A stretch of 64,000 bases of DNA from Pristionchus mayeri (GCA_036245805.1 BTRK01000003.1:11944464-12008463); one strand, 5' to 3'; positions 25,153 through 36,245 are shown, counted from the stretch's first letter. Translations and numbers: made by a program. Notes: generated by a model from the sequence alone, not told the origin.

Positions 25153-26602
25153 CATAGTTGCCCAGCACTGGCGGCATCTTGCCGGACTCAAAAATCGATG
25201 AATCGATCTCAATCGATCTTATTGACATTCTACAGTAACCTACCGTAACCCTCACTACCGTATACACATTGGCGAATCATGAACTTACTTTTTTCTAAAA
25301 GATGCCATACAAATCAGTTATTTGCTCAATGTTGAGTAACTCTTTGATGGAATTTTATTTTCATTTTTTTCGTCATTAAATCATGGCCGAGTGGCTAACG
25401 AGCTTGTCTTGGAAACCGAAGGTACCGGGTTCGAGTCCAGCAAGTGGGTCACATACATGATTCGATATTGCAAGAGCGGTGTGATTATGTCAGCATTTAT
25501 GTCGGCAATATTTTAGCCCATAAAATAGACTTTTTGGCATATTATTTTTGAAGACCCTTAGTATTAGGCCAAAAATATAATTCCTCTAAAATGGTACTCG
25601 GTGAATGGTAAAAAAAAATGGTAAAAATATAATTCCTCTAAAATGGTACCCACAATTGGTACTCGGTGATAATGAGCAGGCTGCGGCGCATGTTTCCAGA
25701 TATGCGCCGTTCCGTTCGAGAGCGAAAGAGGAAAAATTAGATAACATAATATTTCCAAAAATGTTCGGCGCATTTCTCAGCGCTTGACCTAGACCATATG
25801 CCACCGCTATGCTACACTCACCGAGTAATAAATGTGGGCACATTTTATAGGAATTATAGTTTTGGCCTAATGCAAAGGGTCTTCACAAATAATATATGTT
25901 CACAGAGCCAAAATGTCTCTTGCATGGGCTAAAAAATAGCCGACATGAATGCTGGCATATTCACACCGCTCTTACAATATCGTATCATGTATGTGACCCA
26001 GCGAAGTAGAGTTGACCCATCGGACTGGTGTACGGTTGGAGTTTACTGTAACTCCACTTCTCTTTGGCGAACTCCCCGAAACACAGCAAAGAGGTTAGCT
26101 ACTTGCTGGACTCGAACCCGGTACCTTCGGTTTCCAAGACAAGCTCGTTAGCCACGCGGCCATGATTTAATGACAAAAAAATGAAAATAAAATTCCATTA
26201 AAGAGTTACTCAACATTGAGCAAATAACTGATTTGTATGGCATCTTTTCGAAAAAAGTAAGTTCATGATTCGCCAATGTGTATACGGTAGTGAGGGTTAC
26301 GTTAGGTTACTGTAGAATAGCAATAATATCGATTGACATTTTTTGTAAAAAGTTTGACCCAAGGAACTAAAGTTGCTCCACGGAACCGAGGTTACTGTAA
26401 CCAGGTTACTGTAATTTGGATTACGGTAGTCCCAAAGTGTAAGTTGGTACTGTAGTTTTGCTTTGTTACACCATGACCTACTTCGACATTATCGACCATG
26501 ACCGATAATGTCGAAGTCATCGATTTTTGAGTTGGGCAGGAAAAGTGCCCGACTCAAAAATCAACGAATAGGGGGTCATGGTGGTCGGCGGCGGCAACTA
26601 TG
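25153..26602. mobile_element. Complete hAT-like foldback (1450 bp)
   Basis: Ends CATAGTTGCCCAGC and GCGGCAACTATG. Flanks GTCTAGTG (25145-25152) and GGCTAGTG (26603-26610) match at 7 of 8 positions, a hAT-type target duplication. Long imperfect inverted arms include CGAATCATGAACTTAC and its complement, ACCGTATACACATTGGC, and the tRNA-like segment. A shorter relative is at 44785-45545 (shared ends and AGGGGGTCATGG). No transposase. Confidence 0.85.
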
Positions 26603-28305
26603 GGCTAGTGCCTATCCAAATTTAGCCCTCGATATGCTTCTGAGTCTGCACATCGGAAAAAAAGGGCAATGTCCCGAACAGACTGAAAAATACTTCAAAA
26701 ATGTAGCAATCGGTCGTTTTATATTTTTCTCTTCAAATTTAGCCCCGATATGTTTCATTGGACTCACCAAATGTCCCACAGCGTTCTGACTCCCATTGTT
26801 CTCTCCAGATAAGGGTAGACAAAGGGATTAATATTTTGAATTTTCCCGCGAAAACCCAAACTGAAAATAGGCTGTTTGAAAGCTCTTCGATATTTGAGAA
26901 TCCTCTGAAACATAAAACAATGCCCCAAATTTGATCATTCTGAGCACTTTTGCGTCTCATAGTTGGACTGAAACATAAATCAGTCTGGTCATTTCCGTTT
27001 ACCGAGAGGGATTCACGATTCACGGAGGTGGATTTTATCTTTCAGAAGGATTACAAATATACTGATTGCAGTTCGACTCAGCTCCCTTTTCTGTCGAGTC
27101 AGAATGCTGTGGTCCATAACTACCTTCCGGAATGTTTTGCAAACAACTGAGGTCGAACCCCACACCCACGAACGAGTGGAAAGTTTGTAAACCACTATTT
27201 CAAAATGTCACGTGTTGGTTCTATGTTTTGCTCCTCTCGGAAAGTTGTGACTCCTTCTTCCGCCCAATTTGTTTAGTCGGGATGAGAAAACCTAATCTAG
27301 ACGTGACGCCCACGGGAGGTTTAAAAACAGGTCTAGCCCTAAGTAGACGCACGGCTCACTTCACTCTTTTCCTTCTATTGTTCTGGATTTGTCTAGACTT
27401 GACTCGACCAAAGAGCTTGTTCTCATTTTTTTCACGTCTCCCGTTCTTAGTTTCCTATTTCGGGTTTCCGTACCCATATTTAACGACTTTTAGAGTGTAT
27501 ACCCTTTGTGATGAGTTTCAAGGAGTGTCAGCAAAGTTAAACTGTTGACGCTGTCACAACCATGACCTAGCCAATCCTCCAAAGATCATTGCGCGAGCTA
27601 GGGTAGACAACCATAGGTTGATAGCTGAGTGGTAGAGCAGCTGCCATGTGATCGAGAGGTTACGGGTTTGATTCCCACCAATGTTTTGACAGATCCTCAA
27701 GATATTTGAATTCCCGAACGTCCCTTCCCTACAAGCCCTCCTTGGCATTATGCCAGCATATCTTTCAAGAAAATTAACTTAATTCATCTTTTCCAGCAGC
27801 ATGTGATATCGTGATATTAATTTCTTTAGTGCGCGCTGAATGTGAGGTTCAAAGTATAGAGAGGACATGAGTTCACGAATAGGGTAGCGGATTAAAGTTG
27901 ACTTTTTCTGACTTTAGAAAATTAGCCAGTAGTCGAATATCGAGATGTTTTCAGATTTCGAATTTCTGAGCAATTTATGTTCTAAACGCATGTACTTGTA
28001 CTGTCACTAATACCGGTTTCCGATAAATATAATTATGTTAGGTTTCGAAGAATTTCAAATGAGTTTCATTGGTTCCTCACGAAGTGCGATGATTACATTC
28101 AATCATGCTCCGATCCCTGATCCCAATAGCATAACTTTCTTGTGAACCAATGCGTCTGCTGAACCAACGCGTTAGTAGGAATTGAGTTTCACTCGCACTT
28201 CAACCCCAATCACTCTATTTTTGTCTTAATCTTGGTCGCCTTCATCATTTCTAAAAAAACATCTCATTTTTCTATCTGGAAATAATCATCTCATCTCATT
28301 TCCAG
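26603..28305. repeat. Diverged copy of the intron before the third tail cassette
   Basis: No gene seen. 26690-27550 matches 10200-10960 in order (CAATCGGTCGTTTTATA, ATGTTTCATTGGACTCAC, TTCCGGAATG, TCACGTGTTGGTTCTATG, TTTGTTTAGTCGGGATG). It leads into the exon at 28306 as the original intron leads into 13148, but without the TTAA foldback. Confidence 0.65.
27614..27685 (+). pseudogene. Degenerate tRNA-like sequence
   Basis: TAGCTGAGTGGTAGAGCA resembles a D arm with A box, and GGGTTTGATTCCC a T arm with a B-box substitution. Acceptor CATAGGT pairs with ACCAATG at six of seven positions. The anticodon stem does not pair, so I regard it as a tRNA pseudogene or tRNA-derived relic. Confidence 0.4.
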
Positions 28306-29269
28306 AAATGGTGGCCCGATAACTCCTCCCGAAGAGTGTCCCGCTCACTCCGATCGATTCTACGCTATGGACATTGTGACCGCGTATGCAAGCCATCATC
28401 TGAACAAATCTGTCGCTCATGACAAGACGATGAAAATTATACAAGAAATCATCAATTTTCAGGACCGAGAATGACAACTATAAGATCTGGACCGACCACA
28501 TCAACAATCGACGATTCAAGCACTTGCAAGGCAATTTGCTTGACTCAACCGCACAATGGTACCCACCCACATAATGAACCGTGAATGTGTAACAAATAAT
28601 TCATATAAAATCCGCACGAAATGAAAAGTATGACAACACATAACTATCGATTTTCAGGTCTCAAAAATTTCCGATCGATTGATGTCGAGCCTCTGGACTG
28701 GAGTTCCAATGCCGGACAGCAACACACTCAGTAATCTATTTCATATGTAAAAATATTCTTAGCGACACATCGCTTGTGCCAATTCTGTGTAGAAATCGAA
28801 TTAGCAATCTCGAGAGGGACTAATTATCCTCGTATTAGAGTGCTCTCTAGTTCCAGCCAACTCTACATCTAAGTCCGCTGAAAGGCCTTAAAATTAAGGA
28901 AACACTACCGGAGTATACCGAAAATAGTGTCCAAAGATGGTCTGAATCCAGTCGGTAGTTCGGGCAATTCAGCAGACGAGCCTGCGAGGGTTCTATTTCG
29001 CATGCCAGGTCAGCGATAGAATAGATATCCCAAAAATCTTCTGATTGAGAAAAAAGTCCCGTACTTTTTCGACTATTTTCCTCTTACAACTGTGACACCA
29101 GATGTTTTAGTGGTAGTACTATGTTTTTTACGCGGAACTAAAAATTTCTTTCTTTGCATGAGCGGAGTCGCAATCTCAATTATTCCTTCCGCTCAATTAC
29201 AACATCCTCGTCCTATGCTCTTGTCGCTTCACGAGCTCTAGACAATGCAACCGCGCTATTTCCGAACTA

Positions 29270-30514
29270 TTAGGTTGAACAGAAAGTCTTTATCCACTGT
29301 TTTGCTCGATCACTGCTCAGTGCAGGATACCTTTGGTGTTCCCTCGCCTCTAGTGAATAACTCATGACAAAGGGACTATGTGGTCAACAACTCCCCATTC
29401 CACGCCTTTCATTCTGCCACTAGTAAGACCACGATGTTTGTTCCCACGGCCTTGCACATCCGCAACGTTCTGTTATTCGTATTCCTCTCTCACACTACAA
29501 TGAAGGAATAGGAACGTCAGTTGGCTGAAGTGTACGATTCATATGCCACTCACTACCAGACCATGCGCAATTGGTACCAACTCTTCGAGAAGGGGGACTT
29601 TTCCATGGATGATCATGACCGGTCTGGGAGGCCACCCGAGCTGGATTTGGATGTGCTACGGATCGTAGTGGAATTGGATCCTTCCCAAATACCCGCGACA
29701 TGGCAGCCACACTTGGGGTATCGCAAAGCACCATCGTAAAATGATTGGTCTCCATTGGCAAGAAGAAGAAGCTAGGCCGTTTCATACCCCACAAATTGAC
29801 CCAAGACCAGTTTGACCACCGTGTCGACGATTCCCTTTCTCTACTCACTCTTCACGCTGGAGATCGATGGTTGGACCGTCTCATAACAGGGGTCGAGAAG
29901 TGGGTCTGCTATGAGAATCACCATAGGAGGGCACAGTGGGTGGATGCCAATGAGACCCCACAGGACGTCGCAAAGCCTGACCTTCACCCCAAGAAAATCT
30001 TGCTCTCTGTCTGGTGGGGAGTGGATGGCCCGATTTACTGGGAACTCCTACCTGAGGGGCGGACAATTACTGGAGACGTCTACACGAAACAACTACAGAA
30101 TCTCAAGAAGAAAGTCGCACAATCTCCCCTGAACGGCAAGAAAGTGTACAAGAAAGTGCGCCCGACCCCATGTTGCACGGCAGGTCAAGCAGGAGCTGTC
30201 CAAATATGGCTGGATGATTCTCCCTCATCCACCGTATTCTCCTGACTTGGCCCCTTCGGATTATTGGTTGTTCTCAGATCTGACCCGTCATTTCGATCAG
30301 AGATCCTTCACTTCCCGTGGGGCGATCGAGGCCGCACTCAAGCAATATTTTAATTCGCGCCGAGATGGGTTCTATAAGGAGGGAATCCATAAGTTGCCTG
30401 AACGTTGGAGATTTGTCGTAGATAACAATGGTGCATATGTTTGATTTTGCTCTTGTGCTTTATTGTCAGAAGAGGGGAAATAAAAAGTGGATAAAGACTT
30501 TCTATTCAACCTAA
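29270..30514 (+). mobile_element. mariner element D, different lineage
   Basis: 1245 bp with ends TTAGGTTGAACAGAAAGTC and GACTTTCTATTCAACCTAA, flanked by TA (29268-29269 and 30515-30516). Transposase remnants lie on the plus strand. The ends differ from mariner A-C, so it is a separate family. Confidence 0.93.
29521..30444 (+). pseudogene. Inactivated mariner transposase
   Basis: Pieces of one transposase in different frames: an HTH-region fragment (29521-29739, with DHDRSGRPPELD), a core fragment (29745-30245) and a C-terminal fragment (30214-30444) with YSPDLAPSDYWLF. The first catalytic Asp is replaced: the motif reads TGVEKWVCYEN where mariners have TGDEKW. The second motif (DNARPH) is unrecognisable in the stretch around 30130-30200. 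A stop at 29737-29739 and frame shifts confirm it is dead. Confidence 0.9.
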
Positions 30515-30922
30515 TAATTTGCGCACGTATTCATGAAACTGGGAAAACAAAATAAAGTACGAAGTTAGAACGAACTTCCTTTAACAAATCCAAAGTAGAA
30601 TCTGGAAATGTCGGGAAAATTGTTATTTGATGTCTCATCCAAATCTCATCACTCGCGCTCACCTTCTTTCCATTTCCTATTTCGCTTTGGTTCTAACAAA
30701 ACACGATTAAGAGGGAAGATGAATGAGATTGGGGGAAGGGAAGGAAACATCTCAACTTCTTGAGGGATCCGAACTCAAGAAGGGCAGAATATAGCGTGAT
30801 CGATGTGGTCATTTTCGTTTCCACAAACTGCAAATTTGATGTACAAAGCTCCTCTAAGCGACAACATAAAAGTTCTGGTAAAAATGTACCGAAGTTGCTC
30901 ATTTCCAGTGGAAATCCTCGTA

Positions 30923-31799
30923 TTGGGGTGTCCGGAAAGTTCGTATAATTTTTTGTTTTTATTTTTTATTCAATGCTTTGCAATTCTCAGTGACCAATGT
31001 ATGTCCCCTTCTTTCTCACTACCTCCCTCCAGCGATTGGGCAGGGTCTCGATTCCTCTCTTCCAGAATGCGGGTTTCTTCGAGACCGCCCAGTTCACGAA
31101 AGCCCTCACAACTTCATCTCGATTCTTGAACTTCTTTCCTTTGCAGAAGTCAGAGAGAGAGCGGAAGCAGTGGTAGTCGCATGGGGAGAGATCCGGGGAA
31201 TACGGTGGATGGGGAATCCTCTCGATCTTCAGCTCGTCCATTTTCTTCTGGGTCATCTTCGCTCGATGTGGGCGAGCATTGTCCATCAGAAGAAGAATTT
31301 TGCCCTGGTTCAGGAGTCTGGGAGGGACTCTGATCGCGACTTCTTCCAGTTGTTCAGAGAAGAGTTCGACATTGATGGCGGTTCCAGTAGGAAGGATCTC
31401 TTATTAGATCGGAACAAGTAATGATAGAAAGAATCAGTGAATTTCCTCATTTTCTTCAAGGGAACGGGTTTGTGCTTCGCATCAGTGTCGAAACACTGTT
31501 GTCTCTTCGCTGGGTTATTATACATGATTCACTCCTCGCACATGTCTATTATGGAATCTGTCCATCGAAGATCCGATCTACGATGGAGCGATTTCCGACA
31601 GTAATTCAACACAACTGTATCAAAATATCGGCTATACTTCACCACTTCAACAAGTGTAGAAACTACGAGACTGATCCAACCCACATCCCACTTAACGTCA
31701 GAGTGACGCAATACATTGTTGACAAACAGATTGCGCAATCACTGCATTTGATCGCGAACTTTTTTCCGAAGCATTATACGAACTTTCCGGACACCCCAA
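30923..31799 (-). mobile_element. mariner element C, internally deleted
   Basis: 877 bp, same ends as mariner A (TTGGGGTGTCCGGAAAGTTC), flanked by TA (30921-30922 and 31800-31801). It sits inside the terminal exon of the third tail cassette. It lacks the region encoding the N-terminal DNA-binding domain. 30923-31355 is nearly identical to mariner A, while 31360-31680 is much more diverged. Confidence 0.92.
30987..31286 (-). pseudogene. C-terminal fragment of mariner transposase
   Basis: A 99-codon frame starting at MDNARPHRA, with YSPDLSPCDYHCF and an intact C terminus (PAFWKRGIETL to the end). It has Trp where mariners A and B have a stop. The part further upstream (31310-31525) is diverged, and the DNA-binding domain is missing. 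Confidence 0.88.
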
Positions 31800-31897
31800 T
31801 AATATGCGTCTCTGCCATCCTCATTTTAATCCTTCTTCGATGCTGTCTCCACTGTGTGGGAGTGTTCCAAGAGAGGAAGGGATATGAGGAGTTCTAG

Positions 31898-32690
31898 ATG
31901 TTGTAACAAATTTGATAGTGTACAAAATCAATGTGTTCTTGTTCAGACATATCATTTGTGTATATTTTCTCAGTGATACATATTGCAATCCGGAAGAATA
32001 ATCGAAATTGTTCCAATATTGGTGATAACAATCCCACTTTTAGCATCTCTCAGATATCATGCGAACAAAATATTCAGAGTTCATCTTTAAGTTTATCTTT
32101 CTCCTTAACTCCGCATAGCTATATTCGTCCCCATCATTTTTCTTTCATTAACTAGTAGGCAATGATAGTACTCGGAGGTGCGATCGTCGGGAATTGTAGT
32201 GATCGATATGGAAGGAATTGTAACCATGCAGATTGGTCCAATGCCGACCAGCTTGCATCTATCAATTGAATGAGTCATTTCCTATTTGCCTCTTTCGATC
32301 AGTTCCCCTCCTCTATTCTCAACTAAAGAGGCATGACTCTCATAATTTTACGTGCCCTCTCGTCGATTTGGGCGGTTTGAGTGATCACACAGATGGAGGA
32401 GAGCCAAGCCATCTTTCTTTCCTCCACGATGCCCAGCTAGAGATGCCTTTGGAAGAAACTACGCTCTTCATTCGGCGTGTTCTTTCGACGATCTGTTCCG
32501 AGAGAATGAAAAGAGGAGGTATCGTCTGACTCTCTCCAAACCACACGCTCTCTCGTTGACCAAAGTGAGCGAGAGAGTGTATCATATGGAGAGAGCGATA
32601 CAATCGCTCGAAAATATGCAAGCCACCTCTCGTTCCTCCTCGATTTGCCAAATTATGGGATATGATTCATGTGAATGGAACAACTTTTCC
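31898..32690. other. Intergenic; hairpin upstream of a promoter
   Basis: No gene seen. An imperfect inverted repeat at 32519-32602 (GGTATCGTCTGACTCTCTCC pairing with GGAGAGAGCGATAC, and CGCTCTCTCG pairing with CGAGAGAGTG) looks like a MITE remnant of the hAT-like type, lying about 90 bp before the TATA box. Confidence 0.5.
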
Positions 32691-32698
32691 TATAAAAG
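32691..32698 (+). promoter_or_regulatory. TATA box of the secreted Cys-rich gene
   Basis: TATAAAAG lies 61 bp upstream of the ATG at 32759, in a pyrimidine-rich context (CCTTCTCTCCATCACTCAG) suitable for a transcription start. Confidence 0.6.
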
Positions 32699-32758
32699 TG
32701 GCCCCTTCTCTCCATCACTCAGTTGGTTCTTCATCTTCTCTTCTGCTCCTTCACGAGA

Positions 32759-34196
32759 ATGCTCTCTCGCGCAGTTCTTCTTCTCTGCGCCTTCGCAGCT
32801 TCTGCACTTGCTGTGAAACAGTGTTACGTCTACGCGTAAGTGATCTATGGAATTATCGATTGATTTATATTTCGGAAAGTATTCGAATAGTCGGTTGCTT
32901 ATTGATTACTCTTGAGTGAGATCGAAAGCAAAACGATGGCTTGTAATTTACGGTTAACATTGATAATTACTGCAAACAGTAATGCAGCTGCATGTCTTTG
33001 CAAATTGCCCGCTCAGTTTAGCCCGTTCGGATGGACAATTTAATTTATATCTAATTTTTTAAATCTATCGATATTCAGCGATGGAAGGGACGAAGATGTG
33101 CGTGAGTGCAGGAAAGAGTGGAGTGAGTATATTATTTTTGAAATTCTTTAAAAATATTTTTTTTTCTATTGTTTAAATACTACTTCTTCTTAGCCCATGA
33201 TGTCACCAAACACGGCTGTTACTATGCATTCAACTACCCGGTGAGATTTGGAAGAGGTTTTGGCAAGATAGCTTAGCAATAAATGACTCTCTAAAATGAG
33301 TCTGAATTTCGGAGCACCTAATCGTTGAAAAAAAACTTAAACGTGGATATGAAAGCTTCAAAAATTCACTTACTCCTATTTTAAACACTCTGGCCTGCTA
33401 GAGAGAGTACAGAAAAAAAAACAAATTGACCATTTCTTGTCCGCTCCGCGTGAACTTCCCTTTAACAATCTTGGACGGATGAGTAGAGTTCGAGAAACGA
33501 GGCCGCATTGTTTTCTACGCACTCTTCCATAACTCGAGATGTCGAAAGAGGTTGGGGTTTGAGGAAACGTGACCCGAATTACCAACGCTATTCTACAGTA
33601 AGATCTTAGACCAAATATATATGGTATTTCCCTAATGTATTCATCTCAGAACTCGACAACCCTGGCTCTGGAAACCCAGGGAACTTGCGGCGCTAACGTG
33701 TGCAGAGATGGAAAGGATGAATGCGCAATATTTCTTCCAGTTTCGCTTTTTTTCCTTTTGGTTAAGATCAAAGTGGCCTACAGATGTGATAATACGCATT
33801 TGAATTCGAGCTACGAGACTTCGGACTGTTTATTATACACAAATTAAGTAGACATCAATCGAGGGTGGCCCTCATTTAACTCTAATAGGAATGATATGAA
33901 ATGTATCATTTTTAACTCGCATTGAGTTCTGAAATTTTATATACACAAATGCCGCTCTTTGCAGCCAAGCAACTCAACGGTGGAATCACTACTACCATGA
34001 TGCAAGTTTTCAATCCTCTTTATTTATTTCGTTTGAAGTTACTGCCCTCAAGTATCTGGTTTGGTTCAAAATGACCGCCTTCGATGTTGTACGAATTGCA
34101 ATTTGATTGCTCTTCAGGTGCTGCTGCTACACCGAACTATGCAACCCGAAGAAGCGAGCGGAGACACTCAGAGAGGCAATGATCAAGAATAACTGA
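32759..34196 (+). CDS. Small secreted Ly6/three-finger-like protein
   Basis: Exons: 32759-32835 (signal peptide MLSRAVLLLCAFAASALA, then KQCYVYA), 33079-33122, 33194-33240, 33650-about 33724, 33965-34001 and 34118-34196 (TGA). The mature chain is about 75 residues with about ten Cys, ending in CCCYTELCN. The CC...LCN ending is the hallmark of Ly6/uPAR-type folds, which in nematodes are secreted or surface proteins. The intron after 34001 appears to be GC-AG (GCAAGT donor). The donor after DGKDEC is not canonical (sequence GCGCAATAT, and the next exon needs one more base), so that junction is unresolved or damaged. No GPI-type tail is seen, so I infer secretion. Confidence 0.7.
33484..33590. 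mobile_element. hAT-like MITE, relative of 6697-6803
   Basis: 107 bp, beginning TAGAGTTCGAGAAACGAGG and ending ACCCGAATTACCAACGCTA, the same plan and length as the element at 6697. Target duplication is not recognisable. It lies in an intron of the Ly6-like gene. Confidence 0.6.
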
Positions 34197-34319
34197 AGAT
34201 GAAGATAGTTGTCCTTCTCGCATTTATGTGAAATTTGATATAAATACGATTCAACACTTATATTATACACGACTACCATACGTCTTTCTAGATGCCTTTT
34301 CTGTGCTTCTTCTCCCGTC

Positions 34320-34391
34320 GGGGGCATAGCTCAGGGGTAGAGCGCGCGCTTCGCATGCGCGAGGTCTGGTGTTCGATTCCCCATGCCTCCA
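34320..34391 (+). tRNA. tRNA-Ala(CGC)
   Basis: Acceptor GGGGGCA pairing TGCCTCC with discriminator A, D arm GCTC/GAGC, anticodon stem CGCGC/GCGCG, loop TTCGCAT (anticodon CGC). T arm TGGTG-TTCGATT-CCCCA has one mismatch (T opposite C). Total 72 nt. Confidence 0.9.
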
Positions 34392-34599
34392 AATTATTTT
34401 TGACGCGACGGTTTGGAAAAAAATAAATCATTTTAGGAAAAAAAAAATATTTTTCCTTCAAGGATTGCAAATAAATAAAGGTGTATGTTGACCAGGAAAA
34501 GAAACAACACGAATAGCTCATCTAAAAACAGCTGTGCCAAACCTTCCAGATCCGTCACCAACATTCATTGTAAGTTCGGAATAATTTCCATTATTAATA

Positions 34600-35498
34600 T
34601 TAGGTTGGTAAGAAAGTTCTGTCGCGTTTCACGTATTTTACATCTTGGTTTATTCTGCCCTTCAAAGTTAATCAATCTTTAGACGATTTTCAGCTATCTA
34701 ATAGAGCTTGGTTACTCTTTGGAGAAAACGTTATCACAGTTTTCTCCAATCACTAATTCTGGCACAGTCGACTGCCAAATTCAGCGAAATTGATGACCAA
34801 CCATATTTTTTATTTGCTCATGGTTGAAAGAAGAAATGGGATATGAGCATAACTAACATGCTATTGTAGAGTGCAACAATTGGGCATGTTTTTTATTGCA
34901 TAACAATAAGAATGCACCAATATGCCAACTTGGGATTAGCGCTAATTCTGAAAATTTCACTGAATTGAATTATGTTGATAAGCATTTCTCATCCCTGAAG
35001 AGTTAGCGATTAATCCAGTAAGCTCAATTATAGTGAGTAGTGAAGTACTCGGTATGATTAGTGTTTACCTTAAATTGGACAGTGGTGCACCTACCTGTTC
35101 GTAAGATGCAGTTTTTCAAATGATGAAACCGAAAAGTGTTCGTTGAAATCAGCCTTTTTTGCAATCTGCAGCTTCCCACAAATATCGAATGCCGGATTTT
35201 ATGTGATAATATGGATGTACAACTCTAGTGTTATATCACCCTTCAAAGCAGTAGAAGCAATTGGTAGCTGTTATTCAAATGCCTGAGTTCAAAGTATGAC
35301 ACCATAAAATCGTCATCTTCAGAATTTTTGAGATTTTATTTATTTACTCGCTTTATATGCGAAATTGAATCGACTTAAACATGTTGATGTATATTACTTA
35401 CATCACTTCAACTTATGTTAAATTGAATTTCCCGACAATTTATTCAGTCAAGAAAAAATGGAAAAATAGTACGCGACAGAACTTTCTTACCGACCTAA
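34600..35498. mobile_element. 899-bp mariner-type MITE, copy 1
   Basis: Ends TTAGGTTGGTAAGAAAGTTC and GAACTTTCTTACCGACCTAA, flanked by TA (34598-34599 and 35499-35500). No ORF of substance. An almost identical element of the same length is at 60284-61182; the one difference I noticed is TATATTAC against TATACTAC. Confidence 0.92.
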
Positions 35499-35919
35499 TA
35501 CTTGAAGGAAGACACATTAGAAACTCACTGATTGTGTTGATGTCACTGATACTGTTCACTGTTTACTGTGTTACTGTTCACACTGACACTGTCACTGTTT
35601 TGTCTCGCATCTTGACTGAGAGGCAAAAGTAGACTGACCAGCCTCTCCCTCGAATATATCGGGGATCTCGACCAAGAGTGAGAGGGAGTTTCGTGAAAAA
35701 TCTCTCATTTAGCAAAGTCTAGTTGTCAGGCACTGGTACTCTCGTGATGATGTCCTGCGTCACGATTTCCATAAAAAAAGGATTATATTAGGTGCCACAA
35801 TTATCCTGTATTGTTTTGAAATTGCAGAAATTGAGCAGAGAAGCAGAAAAGATTCCATTGTTTTGCGAACTAGCTGAACAAGTGAACTTCCAACACAACT
35901 TAGTAAACGCAAAAGTTAA

Positions 35920-35991
35920 TGGAGGTATGGGGAATCGAACCCCAGACTTCTCGCATGCAAAGCGAGCGCTCTACCCCTGAGCTATACCCCC
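35920..35991 (-). tRNA. tRNA-Ala(TGC), intact
   Basis: Read on the minus strand: acceptor GGGGGTA/TACCTCC, anticodon loop TTTGCAT (TGC), T arm TGGGG-TTCGATT-CCCCA fully paired, discriminator A. It is the same gene type as 13398-13470 but without the extra C. Confidence 0.93.
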
Positions 35992-36159
35992 GATGGGGAA
36001 AAGCCGCTTCCATTAACATAATTCACCTATCGACACACGAATTCGTGCGATGGAATCGCTTTACTGGCAACTTACTTTTGACTGAGTTCACATATAAAAT
36101 AACTAATACATACTCACTCAAACATTATGTCGTGGTGAATGGACTTGTTCAAATGACGA

Positions 36160-36245
36160 CTACTGTATGGCGCTCACAATGTCCAATGCATTTAGTCGGT
36201 CGAAGTGGGGGGTCTCGTTGGGCGGAGTGTAATCTTTGCTCCCCG
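36160..36245 (-). pseudogene. Relic of the first tail exon
   Basis: On the minus strand the frame reads KDYTPPNETPHFDRLNALDIV, clearly related to ITPPEEYPAHSDRFYAMDIV of esterase exon 9, and then stops (TAG). No other tail exons are attached. Confidence 0.6.

Larger units (their letters stand above)
18819..26159 (+). repeat. Tandem duplication, copy 2 (7341 bp)
   Basis: Second copy, offset 7341 bp from copy 1 over most of its length. It ends at CACGCGG at 26159, after which the sequence continues into the rest of the foldback (CCATGATTTAATG), showing that the right breakpoint lay inside that element. Near-identity of introns, transposons and intergenic DNA implies a recent event or a misassembled haplotype pair. 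Confidence 0.93.
28306..31897 (+). pseudogene. Third esterase tail cassette, broken
   Basis: Homologues of the tail exons: from 28306 (the donor after the DKT codons is lost), 28463-28530 (followed by GC instead of GT), 28658-28730 (five-base deletion after EPLD, shifting frame) and a terminal exon starting 30909. The terminal exon is interrupted after its fifth codon by mariner C (30923-31799) and resumes at 31800 to a TAG at 31895-31897. A second mariner (29270-30514) sits in the intron before the terminal exon. The frame shift, lost donor and insertion make it a pseudogene. The terminal exon still encodes the anchor and YEEF end. Confidence 0.85.
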
